Assembly: GCA_029204225.1 (NCBI GenBank)
Contig: CM055092.1
Span: 85,286,810 to 85,350,809, forward strand
Source: Diphasiastrum complanatum
Taxonomy: Eukaryota > Streptophyta > Lycopodiopsida > Lycopodiales > Lycopodiaceae
Length of the DNA stretch: 64,000 bases
Direction: 5' to 3'
The translations under genes and the position numbers were made by a program. The number at the start of each line of letters is the position of its first letter. Position 1 is the stretch's first letter. Positions 25,601 to 39,700 of this stretch are shown here, one piece after another. The notes under the pieces are model-generated. The model worked only from the letters and a program-made list of their open reading frames with translations. It did not search any database and was not told the origin of the DNA.

Positions 25601-28600
25601 GATACCAGAGCACTTTTAAGGGAAAAGAGGAACTCTTTTTCCAAAATGCACAAAGTTTTGGCATCTTCAGAGGTAGGTCCCAGCCCTATAGGACATTTTC
25701 AGCTTTGCTAATCACTTTTTGGAGCTGGTAAAAGGATGACATCCCTAATTACACTCTTCCACAGCTCATTGGGCTATTCGAAACATTACAATGTACATTG
25801 TGGATTGATCCACTTCGTTGCTTGCAGAACTAGCAGGGGTTTCAAAAACTCTAGAGATTAGACATTTGCATACTTTTGAGTTCTTTTGAAAGTTGGATGC
25901 CATTAAAACAATCTCAATCTCTGCAGATATTGATAACATATAAGCTGAGCTTACACCACCATGGCATTGCCACTTTGTTAAATTGTTGCCTTGTTTCATA
26001 GAGAGTTACTGGCTTCGTGCAAATGGTATATGATTTAAGATAATATTGTTTCAGTAGTTCAGTTACAATTTGTTTGATTTTGGCTAGTGTCTTTGGAGGG
26101 AGCTGTGCAACATTGTGTAGGGATGTAATGGACATGTCCTTCCACATAGCTCACTGATGTTATCCTAGCTAGTGGCAGAGATGGGCACATTTATCCCTGA
26201 TTTGGATCCAATCATATGACACTGACTGGGAGTTGATTCATCCTCCAAACGACATAGTTTGACCTTTGAAGGGCTTGAATTAAACCTGAAAAGGCCAAAC
26301 TACTTATTAAAAAGACATCATGTTCATGCAGACCTGCCCCTTCTAATGAGTTTGGAGCATTCACTGATAATATTGATGTTTTCGTTAGCTAATGCAGTTT
26401 TCATGAAGAAAATTAAGTTTTAATGTCTCACACACACACATGTTACGGCCCTATATACGTATGATGATAGAGGAAATTGAAACTTTTAATGAAATAGCAC
26501 ATAGTTTTATCAATTAGACAATCTTCACTGTGTTACAAACTGTGTCATACAACTTATGCCGTCGATATTGTCTTGTATGTAAATTTCCTACTTTGGCATT
26601 TTGGTCAGCCAAGGTTGGAAATACTACATTTTAGATAAGGACTCTCAACGAGGACCGTGTAGAAACTACCGAAGCATACAATTTTGTCGGATAGTGGACT
26701 AGAGGTTTTTCTGATTGCTGAGTCCTGATGACATTAAGTAAGAATTCCAGAGGTTGTGGTTCATAAGAAATTAATAACTTCAGATGTGATCCATGATATT
26801 TTGATAGCAATATTTTGCAGGCAGACTTTTGTTGGTGGTATAATGCAGTTTATTTTAATATTTATTGCTTTTCATGTTAACTTAATTCCATCCATATGTT
26901 TCCAGCGTCCTCGTGTGGCTGAATTGTTGAAATTGCGTTGGTCGACTTACGAACACCATTTTTGTTGGAAATGTGGCTATAGTGAAAACTATGAGGAAAT
27001 AAAGAGAAAGGTAGTTCCTGACCTTTGAGCTGTTTGGAAATATGCAGGCTTTGTACAATTCATTTGTGGAAGTTTCTGGTGTATTTCAATTTGCAACAGC
27101 CACTACATCAAATGAGCTTGATGCAATACAAGAATTTCTACAAGATGCAATCAATCACAGGTAGGATTCTTTTAAGCTTCCAAGTACCTTCATGCTAGTA
27201 AAACAGGAAGATTTTTGCTTCAAGCAAGCTGGGTCCAATCTCTAGGTTTCACAGAATAGTGGATATGCTTAAGAGATCATATAATGCGTTATCGACCATA
27301 TTTCTCATTATAACTTGCTCAAATGTAGTTTTGCATTTGACCAGGACACCGTTTCATTTGACCTTGTGTAGCAGATGACACACTGAGTGTTTCATAAAAC
27401 TTGTATTCATCAGAGTGCAATGCTAGTCAATATGGATCTTGAAGTGATTTCATGGTTGAAACTTTCTGTAATGCACTTACTGCTCTCTCCTCTACAGAGA
27501 AATTATAGTCACCTTAATCAGTACAAGCTGTTACTTAAGGAAAGGACTGCCTCACATCTCAAGGGCTCCACCTTGTGGTGCTGTCTTGGAGAGAGGTGAA
27601 AAGGTCTGCAGTACAGTTTCTTAAGAGAAATTTGAGAACATATCTGAAATATGGGAAAGGAATTTGAGACATTGCAAGGAAACCTTTGAATTGATACATT
27701 GTCATGGTCCAACGGTGCATAAGTAAATAGGCCATGAGCCAACAAGTTATCATCATCATGTAAAACCTTCTTCAAGCGTGAAACACAAAAACAAGATGAA
27801 CCTTACAATCAACAAGCAAATCCAATATATAAGCATCGCTATTGATTTTCTTAACAATTTTCCAAGGTCCAGGTGACAACTTATGACACTTCTCTATCTT
27901 AAGGGTTTTCGAGTCCTTCGGAATCCTAAGAAACACCATGTCTCCTTCCTCGAACTCTCTTGGCGTACTTTATCATTGCAGTTGTAGTACATATACTTTT
28001 CCTTATTGTGATGGAGACGTTTCATACGCTCCCATTGTGCCACACACTTGATATGTACTTTTCTGTCTTATATGCCTCTTGGCATGGAAAAGACATTAAT
28101 AAAATCTCTCTGTAGTGCTCCCAGCACCTCAGTATTTTCAGCCACGATACAAGAAGAGAAACCTAGGGAACAAAAGGCGCTTAACATCAGAGTCCGAGGG
28201 ATTCCAGATACGCAGGATGCCATAGACGAGGCCAAGCGCTTTTTGGACACCACACTAGGACACCGGACAGATGGATTGGACACGACGTGGAGGACCACCA
28301 GAGACACGACCACTTTGATTATCCGTTTCCCCTTATTGGCTACTAGGCGGATGTAGAGCTAAGCTTCGCGGCACTACTATCTTTATGGACGACGATCTTA
28401 CGTATATTCAGGTGGAGGAGGGACATAAGGCCTTTCAGGAAGCCAGAGAGACAGGCAAGAGAGTTATGTATAGAGATGGACGAGTGCGTCTTCTTGATAG
28501 CACTCCCGCGGGACCTACGCATTAGGGATCTGGGGTGCCTCGGGTTGGAAGCACCCCGAGGCCCCATCCATACCACCTTCAGATTGGAGTGTGGAATTGT

Positions 28601-30655
28601 GTTGTCATCCATTCATCTTCTATTGCAAGGGACCTTTTTGATTTTATTACAGACAAAGATATATTATTCTTCATGGAGACACACGAGAGCCCGGAACGTG
28701 GACTGACTTCTTTTCCTGGTCAGTATTCCGACGAGAGACTAGATCTGCCAGTGGCCGAGGTTCAGGTGGGGTCGCATGCTTGTACATAGAGCTCTCCACT
28801 CGTGTATGGACTTCATCAGACATGACAAGCAGGCCCGCTATATATGGACTCGCATCGTGGGTCAGGATATTGGTTTGGATAGAGATCTTTTTATTGCAGC
28901 ATGTTACTTTCCACTAGAGTCTTAGTCTTTTGTTGAGGGTATTGGATCTCCATATCAGGACCTCTCACCAATATCATCAGATTCTTAGAGTGGGGGCATA
29001 TTTTCCTCACAGGGGATTTTAATGCCCGGACATCCTCGAGACAGACAGAGTTTTTCGACACCACGGATCAGCTGCGTGTTCGTGCGCTTGACAGTGATAT
29101 GCTTGGAGTTACCAGGACTTCCTCGGACAGTTTGGGACCTACTACTCCATATGGTAAGCACTTACTGCAGTTGGACATGCACATGAGCTAGCCATTTATA
29201 ATGACTTACCCTGCTGGTCACATTCAGACAATTATACATGCCACCCTCACAGTGGAGGACATAGAGTCGTTGACTATCTCATGGGGTCACCATCCTTTGT
29301 ACCCATAGTCTGTGCCTTCCACGTTTCCGCCACCACCCTTTTTGATCACTCATTTCTCTCCTTTGATATCGGCCACCTTCCACCCACTCATCCATCTACA
29401 CCAACCATGCTTACTCGAGCACCCAAGTATACATTTGATCCCACTTACATGCCACTATACCGGTAGTCCTTGGCTTCACTTTTACACTCCTCTCCTCATG
29501 ACAGTCCAGTTGACATCCAAGCCGCTTTTCTCACCACCTCACTCCACTGGGTTGCATCACTAACCTTCCCCACAAAACCCCATCCCAAAAAGACTCGACA
29601 CACACCTCGACCATTGCACCTCCCATGGTACAATACCGAGTGTTCATCAGTCAGTAACCTATTCACGTACCCATGCTGTGAACCCCAAGGGAAGGTTTCT
29701 TACAATCCTTAGTCTCATAAGCTTAGTGACTTTATTTTTATATAGAACAAGCCTTGAATCATTTTGTTCATTGGAACTTTTTTCTAGAGGTTGCCTATCC
29801 TCAATCATGGTGGATAAGGTCAATTGGGTGATCAGTCCCTTGGCCTAGTCCCGATCTTTATAGACTCCTCTGAGCCTCCATTATAGACTTAGAAATAAGC
29901 CTTTTTGATAGACTCCTTTGAGCTTTCATTATAGACTTAGAAATAAGCCTTCTTTGTTAATAGCCTTTAGCTTAGAAAGCTGCTTGTTCTTGTACTTGTC
30001 CTTCGGGCACTTCATGAGTACCTGTACATATCTTCAAAGAAAGGTAAGTCCTTAAGCCTAGAAGGCTTCTTATTCTTGTTCTTGTTTTTCAAGCACTTTC
30101 GTGAGTACCTGCACATACCTTCAAAGAAAGGTCAGTTTTCATACCATTAGACATGGCTCATTAAAGGTTCTTAGTCCTACAGGTAGTAATACCTGCTACT
30201 CAAATCAATAAAGCAATAAGTTCATACAATATCCAAATAGAATAATGGTCATTGGTAGTTTTATGTCATCAAGATCTATGTGAAGATAGAAGATGGGCAA
30301 AGCCTTTATTTCTTTGGGGGATTATTCCTCTACAATTTATACCCCTCCGAAGCATAAAGCGTTGTCCTCAACGAATATTTCTGAAATAAGAATCTAGAAT
30401 TTCTGGATATGCTTTGAAGAAGTCTTCTTCCATCCATCTTGCATCCGTGGTTGGATAATTCTTAAGCTTAAGGAGGTATAGTGTTGACATTAATTCTTTT
30501 CTTTCAGCTATGGTCTTGTAGATGAGAATCCGTTCAGGTTTAAGGATTTCTTTAGTTCCTTGAACTTCAGGAGGTTCATCCAGAATTTCTTCGGGTATAG
30601 GACCATTAAATTACATGAAATATATCGTGGACTTTAAGTAAAAGGTAATTCTCTT

Positions 30656-30701
<46 letters not shown>

Positions 30702-33700
30702 GAGAGTTTGTATTTGCAGGGTTGCAAGAAGAAGATTGGAGGAGCTGTTGCGCTGGACTACTGTTGGAAGTAGTTCGCTGGAATCAAGATTTTGGATTAC
30801 TGATCGCTGGCTGCCTGCCAGAACCGTAAATCGCTGAGTTGAGTAATTCTGACTGTTGTTGGAAGCAGTATCCTGGCTGTTTACAGGCAAATCGCTGACT
30901 GCGGGAATCATCATTGCTGACCTTGCTGACCTGTTCGCTGTTGTTTTTTGTTTAAAAACAAGACCGGGTGTCAGAACTAATTGCTGTCGGATCACGGCAA
31001 CTTTTCAGAACTTTGCAAGGTTTTGGTTACTGATTTCTGAGAATAATCCTGATTGGGTTTGATAAGATACTGATTGCTGAAAAATCAGGCTATAAAAATT
31101 ACTAAGAATTGTTATGGATCAGAATAATGGCAGGATTGGATGAAGCTGTGTTGCCAGAGTCTAGCAAGCTAGATGGAACGAACTACAGTATATGGAAGTT
31201 CAAGATGCAAAATAGTCTCCAGGATCGAGAATATTGGGAAATCGTCACAGGTGTTGAGATACCTCCTAACACTGACAGAGTTGCGGGAGTATCAGAGACG
31301 TAGAAGAAAAGCTCATCATATCATCAACTTGTCAGCTAGAGATATGATCATACCTTATATCAGAGATGCTGCTGGACCCCAGGAGGCTTGGAATATACTG
31401 AAGAACTTGTATGAGACGGTGAATCAGTCACAAATACTGGTCTTGACTAATAAGCTACACACATTGAAGATGGGTATAGTGAATCAGTAACAAATAATTT
31501 TACTCGGGTGAAAGGTCTGAGAGGGCAACTTATTGCGATTGGAGAAAGTGTTCAAGATTCAGTCTTAGTATCCATTGTGCTTAATAGTCTACCTTTGGCT
31601 TATCAGAACTTTGTAATGATGTTATGGTTACGAGAAACGAGGCCTTCTTTCGATGAGCTAAATGCCATCTTACTACAAAAAGAAATGAGACCACAATATA
31701 TTGTCAACAGGGATGATTTCAAGGAACAGGCATTCCTGGCTAAGAAGCAAGAGCAAAGTTCCAAGAAGGGCGGCAAAGGGAAGAAGAAGAAGAAGAAGCA
31801 GCTAGATATGGAGGAGAATCAATCAAATTGATCAGAAGATGGAAAGAAAGTAATTCGAAAGGGAAATTGCTTTATTTGCGGAAAATCAAGGCATTATGCA
31901 AAGGAATGCTGGCACAACAAGTTCAAGAAAAAGCAGGATGGGAATTTTGCTGAAGAAGAAGAAGCATCTAATGCAAAATTGATTGCTTTGGATCTTGAAG
32001 ACTGAGTTATTTTCGCCATCAACATCTTCTGGTGGTGGCTTCTCGAAGGAAGAAGACTATTGGTTTATTGATTCAGGAGCTTCGAAGCATATGACACCTA
32101 GGCGGGAGTGGCTATATAATTTTCAAAAATTAGACGATGGATCAAATGTGAAGTTAGGAGACAACTACGCATATGATATCAAAGGAGTTGAAAAAGTACA
32201 GGTTCAACTACCTTTAGGGAAGATTGGAGACATAAAGGACGTGCTTGATGTACCAAGAATTAAGAAAAACTTATTCTTCAGCTATTGTGAAGCAACACAT
32301 AGTGGTGCAGTTTGATGAAGAGCGGTGTCTCATTAAGAAGAAAGATAATGAAGTAGTAGCTGAGGGCATACTTGCAGGGCAATTGTACAAACTTCAGGCT
32401 CAGGTGGTGGATCATCATGCAAGTGTTGCGGATATCGGATCAGTGAGTAAGTTATGGCACGAAAGATTCAGACATTTGAATTACAAAAGTCTACAAATCT
32501 TGAGGAAATACTACATGGTTTTAGGTTTACCTCAAGTTGTTTCTGATCACAAGGTTTATGAAGGCTGTGTCTTAGGCAAGCATCATATGAAGAAATTTTC
32601 ATCTAGTACATTTAGGGTGAAAAATGTTCTAGAACTTGTTCATACAGATTTGTGTGGTCCTATGAGAACTCAATCTTATGGGGGAGTAAGTTACTTCATT
32701 GTGTTTATGGATGGCTATTCCAGGAAGACATGGATCTATCTTCTCAAGAATAAGGGTGAAGCGTTCAAGTATTTCACATGGTTTAAGACACAAGTGGAGA
32801 AAGAAAAAGATAGACAAATCAAGATACTCCGCTTGGACAAAGGGGGAGAATATATTTCTACGGAATTTCAGGTGTTTTGCAAGAATCATGGTACAAAGAG
32901 ACAATTTGCAAACACAGACATGTCTCAACAAAATGGAGTTGCGGAAAGAAAGAACCGGTCTATAGTGGAAACTGCGAGGAGTATGCCCAAGAGTAAAAAT
33001 CTTCCAAATATGTTTTGGGGTGAAACAGTTAAGACGACGGTTTATCTTTTGAATTGAAGTCCTTCAAAGGTTGTAGAGAATTGGACTCCAGAGGAAGAAG
33101 CTTGCACGGGTCGGAAACCAGATGTAAGTCATTTGAGATGTTTGGAAGTATTGCTTATGCTCACATACCTAAGGATTCTAGGAGCAATTTGGATTCTAAG
33201 GTGACCAATTGTTTATTCCTTGGATATGATAGTCAAGAGAAGGGATACAGGTTGTATGACTTGGAGGGTAAGAAAGTCATCATAAGTAGCGATGTAATTT
33301 TTAATGAGGAGGCAACTCATAGAGATACCTTATGATAAGAATCAAACACATTGCAAAAAGGCTTTTTGAAAAGGTCCACATTCAAATTGAAAGGTGTAAG
33401 TTGTACAATTGTCATGTAAGCATGTATTGTGGTATTGAGTCAAAGGACTGCCTAAAGTCTGCAAAACAACAATATACCTTTTCCTCTGTGGATCTGACCT
33501 CCTCTTGACAAATCATCAAAAGGTTGAATGGGTTAAATCAAACGATTGATATTCACTTGAACTTTCTTATTCACATAAAAAGGGGTAAGCTTCTTAGGAG
33601 AGAGACTCTGAGGACCAAGAGCTAGACAACAAGGTGTTGCGACCAAGCAAGTTAAGGGTGCCGATGTAATTGTTTACTGTAGATACGTTGTGATGGGTGG

Positions 33701-36700
33701 CTGGAAAGGCGTACTTGGATGTGCTAATACCTAGATGAGCAATCTTCAAACTGTCATAAGAGGACCTTCGATGATTGGGAGGAGCTTGATTCTTATTGCT
33801 AGTTATAGATGATGAGATTCAAGATGAGTTGGAGCCAATAATTTGTGGATTATTACCATGCAATAATTTGGTCTAACATATGTGGTAGCACCTATGTAGC
33901 TGTATTCTTTGACATATATAAATGCTGATATTTGTGTCTAATATTTCCAAGTGTTCAACTGATAATCTTTCTCATACATGTCCATATCATATTGTCTTCG
34001 AAGTTAGGGAATATAAATATTTTTCTGGAAATGTTCCTATAAATAGAAAGCTGCTTGTCATTGTGTATGTTTTCTCTGCAGTTGTGAGGGACTTATCGTG
34101 AAGACACTCGAGAAGGATGCAACTTATGAACCTGCAAAGAGGTCAAATAACTGGCTAAAGTTGAAGAAGGACTACATGGACAGGTATTCCTACTGATGAT
34201 AGTTGTTGATATTATGTGCCAAGAGGTGAAAGCCTAAAAGAGAGACTTAAGCTCTGATCAACTATTGTGCCTCAAGAGGCTCAACCACTTTAATTGATTT
34301 TTAGTATATCAGATTGGTGCTTGCTTTACTTTGAATAGCTTTTTCAAAAGTGACAAATGTTTTTGCAAGAGTAACAAAAATGAGTTTTTATTCTATTCCA
34401 AGTAATGTTATTGTTCTTGATTGCAGTATAGGAGATTCTTTGGATCTTGTGCCAATTGGAGGCTTTCATGGGCGGGGAAAACGTGTTGGTAAGTTAAGCT
34501 TAAACTTGTTTTTTGTTTGAGAAAAGTGTTCTTTTTTTGAAACAGGGTATGGAAATTTGAAAATGTAGCTTTTAGTTGATATTGAGGAAAAATTAGACTT
34601 AATCAGATGCCTGCATGCGATGACCTTGTACATCCTACTGATCTAGATCCTATCTGATATCTGAAATACCATATGGCATTAGTCAAACCAACTAATCTGG
34701 GGATATAGACCTGTTTCATTTGTTTGCCAGGGGTATATGGGGCCTTCTTACTGGCTTGTTACGATGAGGATGCAGACGAATATCAGAGCATATGCAAAAT
34801 TGGTTAGTTCTCCTAGACAATTATGGCTTAAATATGGTTAGCGTTGATAATGCTTCGTGAGCATTTGTGTCTTTGAAGGATAAATTGTTGACTGCATGTG
34901 TTTAATTACGGTTAAATTGGTAGAGAAGTGATAGATTAGCAAAATTTCTCTGAAATTTTTTTGTAGACTAAATCATTTTTGTGCTTACTCAAGCAATGGA
35001 GCATGAAGAAAGTACAAACTAGTTGTGATCGTACTCTTTATCATTGTTCATGAAGAGAAAATTTTCATTTTTTAAAGTGTTCATTTTCACGGATGCAGGT
35101 AATTATTGCATTACACGGTTTAAAACCTGCCATCTTGTAGATGTGTAAAACATTTTATTGAGAGATATGGCTTTTCTAATGCCACCATTGAAAAAATGAG
35201 GTCAATATTTGCATTGCATCGTCCTCATAACACCTTTGAGCTTGGCAAGTGTCTCCAGAATCATACTTAGCGCTAACAACCTTAGAAGAGATTAACTAAA
35301 ATAAGCAAGTATAGGACAAGAGAGCGAGTGATAACTAAGAATTATTAAAAACAATGATCAGCGCCAAGACGAGGAGAAGTAGAGCATGTTGGGAGACAGG
35401 ACAACCAAGAAGAGACTCAAGAGAGCAAAAATGGACCTGAAAAGAATGCGGCCAGCCAAGAGGAGGAGAAGAGAGCAATTAAATTGCAAAGAGGAATGTT
35501 GAAATGAGAGCATAGTTACCAGGAAATTTGTTCCCATGTTCCTGGACATGAGGAATTTTTGGGAACGCGTTCCCATGTTCCCAAACACAAGGAACACTAT
35601 TTTCATTTATTTTGCATTTCAGCCTTCAAAGTTGTGTAAGTTCATGTAGATATACCTTTAAATCTGAATGTGTGAAGCTGTGAACTATGAAGTAGTTCAA
35701 GAAAGTAAAAGCATTTCATTTTTTTTATCATTATATATTATAAAATGATCACATGGCATTTGCAGGTTCCCACTTTCTCGAAAATTCCTGTTCCCAAGGG
35801 TCCATACATTCCCTCGTTGCCAGTTCTTGGCAACTATGAATGAGCAGGAATGGAGGGAGGGCATATTTATAACCCTTTTTCACGTTGTAGGGAGCTGTTT
35901 GGAAGGGGTTAAAACATGTTTTGGACCACCCTGTTGATGTGTCCATTACGTGCCTCCACTTGTTTGCAGATGTAGCAAATGTGGAAATTTGCAAATTAGT
36001 TCAAGTGCATTTGCCACTAACTCTGGTTACATGAGAGAGAGGAGATGTGATCCTTTGATTTATCCTCAAAAGAAGAAAATTCTTAAAAAAAGAGATGCCA
36101 TGTGGCATGTACCTGGGTTGGGTCATAATGGTTCTCGAAGGGTTCCTACCTTAGGTTGGGGAACATATTCGAAGAATGGAGCTATTGATAGCTTTGTGTC
36201 GTGAGCCAATTAGCTTATAAGCTACAGCTACCTGTTGGATGCAAGGTGCATCCAGTATTCCATGTTAGCAAACTGAAGAAATGTTTGCATGATGGCGATA
36301 GTCTGGTGGAAGGTCTAGTGTCTCTTGAGGAGAAAGACACCACAGGTTATGGGCCAGACAGAATTCTAGATCGAGGGGAGCGACGATTGCGGAATCGTCT
36401 CCTTCAAGGGTATCTAGTAACTTGGAAAGGGCATTCGTTGTCAGATGCTACCTGGGAGACGCGACAGGCGTTGCAGAAGTCTTACCCAGAGTTTGTCATC
36501 GAGGACCGATGACTTGCCAGAGGAGGGAAGGATTGTTAGAGTCCAGTTACGACTCTATCATGACCTTGGCACGGCCGGTCACCAGAGGGCCTGAGGCCAA
36601 GTATTGGCAAGGGCCAGTGACCGAGGAGGACTTAGTCCCAAGTTGGGACCGGTGCGTCACGAGCAGTGACCCGGTGTGGCCGCCTGCGGTGTGTCTTGAC

Positions 36701-39700
36701 CGTTGGGATCCTAGCCGTCAGTGACGAGATGCTAGCCGACAAGTAGTCGGGGTGAACAAGAGGGTCACAGGTCTTTGGTGGGGCACGGGGGTGGTACCCT
36801 ATGAGTCACTCAGTATTCACAGGTCACAGGGGCTAGGCATGCCAAGTGGACTGATCACCCACAGGTGGATGCCATGTGCCAGTTGACGGGAATAGCAGGT
36901 AGAAGGACTCAAGGAGGGGGTGCCTATGGTTGGGAGGTTGATTCTACACACCGGCTTCTAGGATTCACGAGCGTGGAGAGACTGGCTTGTGACATTCATG
37001 TTATGCTAGGTCGGTTTGTCATATGCTTTTTAGAGTTAGTGTCAGACTTGTGAATTCCTAGATTTGAGTTGATGTTGATGGTATGAGGTGCCATCATCTC
37101 TAGAGTTTCAATTGTAGCTCGGGGTTTGCAGAATTGATGGCTTGGTGCTTGAGGTTGATTTTGGATTCTGGATGGATTATGAGTCTACAATCCAATTTCT
37201 TGTTGTGCATAATATAGAGATCTTGGGGGTCATGAAATAGGACATTCTAGATTGCAAATGTTGTCAAATTCGACCCACTATTCAAATTACATGCTGTGTC
37301 ATACCAAGTTAGGTTCAAGGTCAAGACTGTTGGATTTCTATCCTTTCCATCCCTATCTCTTTGCTAATCCAGATCCATTCACTAGCTGTTGTAAATACTT
37401 GTATAGTCGCATACTCTGCAGAAATACACTTGTTTCCTAATAGTTTGCAGAAATACAAAGGAATAGATGATAGTGTCTTGACGACTCAGCCGACACCGAC
37501 TATTCGGCCACCCTTCGACTATTTGTCCACCCTTCGACTATTCGTCGGTCACATCTACTCAACCAACACCGACTATTCGTTGGATACCTGACACTTCACC
37601 GATTACTCGTATGTCAATATCAACTCCAAAAGTTGACTCGAACAATCGGCAGCTCATCAGTACCTTCATCATGACCGGACAGATTAAGATAGTAACTGAA
37701 GGCAAATACAAATTAAGTATTCTTTTAACTAATTAGCCATGTGTATATATCCAGCAACTTATCAGTTGCTCGGTTAGACAAGACAAGAAGAGATTGCTTA
37801 GCTCAATCATCTATCAAGTCAATCAATCGAATATCCAGAGCGTAGTTGTACTTCTTAGTGTCGATGAGCAAGCCATTTTCAAGTGGAAGCTCAGGGATGG
37901 TAAGGCTTTCACCTTGATCACCCTTAACATCTCCCACACACAGATTGGCCACATCAGACAAGCCCAATCTTCGAAAGAGGTATGGGATATATCAAACACA
38001 CTATACGAAGTGAGGGATGTCACTTGAAAGCTGCATCTGAGGAGAAATTTCTTCTCACTCAAAATGACAGAAGGTGATTCTGTTCAGAATCACATTAATC
38101 AATATAAGACTCTGTTGGAGCAGATGGCGGCAGTAGGTTCAGTGATCGAAGCCTCTGACGCTGTAATGACCTTATTGTCCAGCCTGCCATCCTTATAGGG
38201 TGATGATGATTTCCTCACACTCAGAAATTATATTGTCCAGAGTCATAATCATGCTGTTGCAGGAGGAGACAAGGAGGAATGGAGCATCCTCGTCCTCAAT
38301 TCAACATCTGTCAATAAAGAATTGATTTGGCATTATAGACTTGGTCATCTTAATCATGTATCGATAGGTAACATGTCTAGATGTTCGTCAGTTCTTGATT
38401 TAGACTATCGAATTATTGACCCTCGTGTTTGCCAAGCTGTATCATAGGAAAGCAGACAAGAAGGCCATTTAAGTCAAATCAAGACCATATATCTAAAGAT
38501 TTGCTAGACATTGTACATATTGATATATGTGGACACCATCATTGCTTGGTGCTATAGATGACTATTCCACAAGAACTGCTATATATTTTCTGAAGCACAA
38601 ATCTGAAGCCTTCCATTTTTTCAAGAAATACAAAGAAAATGTTGAGTTGTAGACTGGCAAGAAGATCAAAGCTCTTAGGAGCGATAATGGCGGTGAATAC
38701 ATCTCAAACGAGTTCAAGGACTACTGCTCAGCCAATGGCATTTAGCTACAGTTTGTTGCTTCCTATTCTCCACAGTCAAAACTGGCAGAAAGGAAGAACA
38801 GGACCTTAGTCGAGTCTGCCAAATGCATGATAACTCATGCTTCGTTGCCCAAACTGGCAGCATGCTGTTTCAACAACAACCTATGTGCAGAACTGATGTA
38901 TAACTAAAGGCCTCCTTGACAACAAAACTTCTCATGAAGTTTGGATAGGATCCAAGCCTTCATTGAAACATTTGAGAGTATTCGGATGTACTGCCTATGC
39001 TCGTGTCCCAAAGGACAACAAAAAAATCAGACGAGCAATCATTCAAAACTATTTTTGTTTGCTACGATACTTTTGATGGAATGTATAGACTGTAGGAAAT
39101 CAAAGTGCCAAGATCCTTCTAACATTCAATCTCCATATACAAGAGGGAGAGGGTTAGGCGCCTTCAAGGAGAGAGAAAGTAGTAGCAATGCTTGAAAGGG
39201 AATGAATCACAAATGAACACGTGGTACATATAAATAGGCCTTCCAAGGGCCTAGACTCTTCCAAACCCTAAGTTCTAGAACCTACTAATTATAGGGCACT
39301 CCCAAAAGTCAAGATAGGGCCCCTTAACATAATTAGACTTTACTTGGACCCACGAGTTACTACTAGAATAGGGTCCAACTTAACTAAAACTGACTTAACA
39401 TGGTCTTAATAATAAACCTAACCCATGGTTACACAAGTCTCGACCTTTTTGGTCAAAGTAACCTATGGGAAACTAACATATCATTTATTATTTCTAACAC
39501 CCTCCTTAAATGATAATGTAAAAAACATAACATGACATGAAGCATGAAAAATTGCAACAAAAATGCAAAGTGTTGCATGCTGCCCAAAACTCCATGTAGC
39601 CAAAAAAGAAAAGATGTAGCTTGCTGTCCAAGCTTAATGCCGCCAAAAAAACTTCAGCTTGAAGTAGTCGAAGTAGCCGAAATCTCAGCCCCAATCATGC

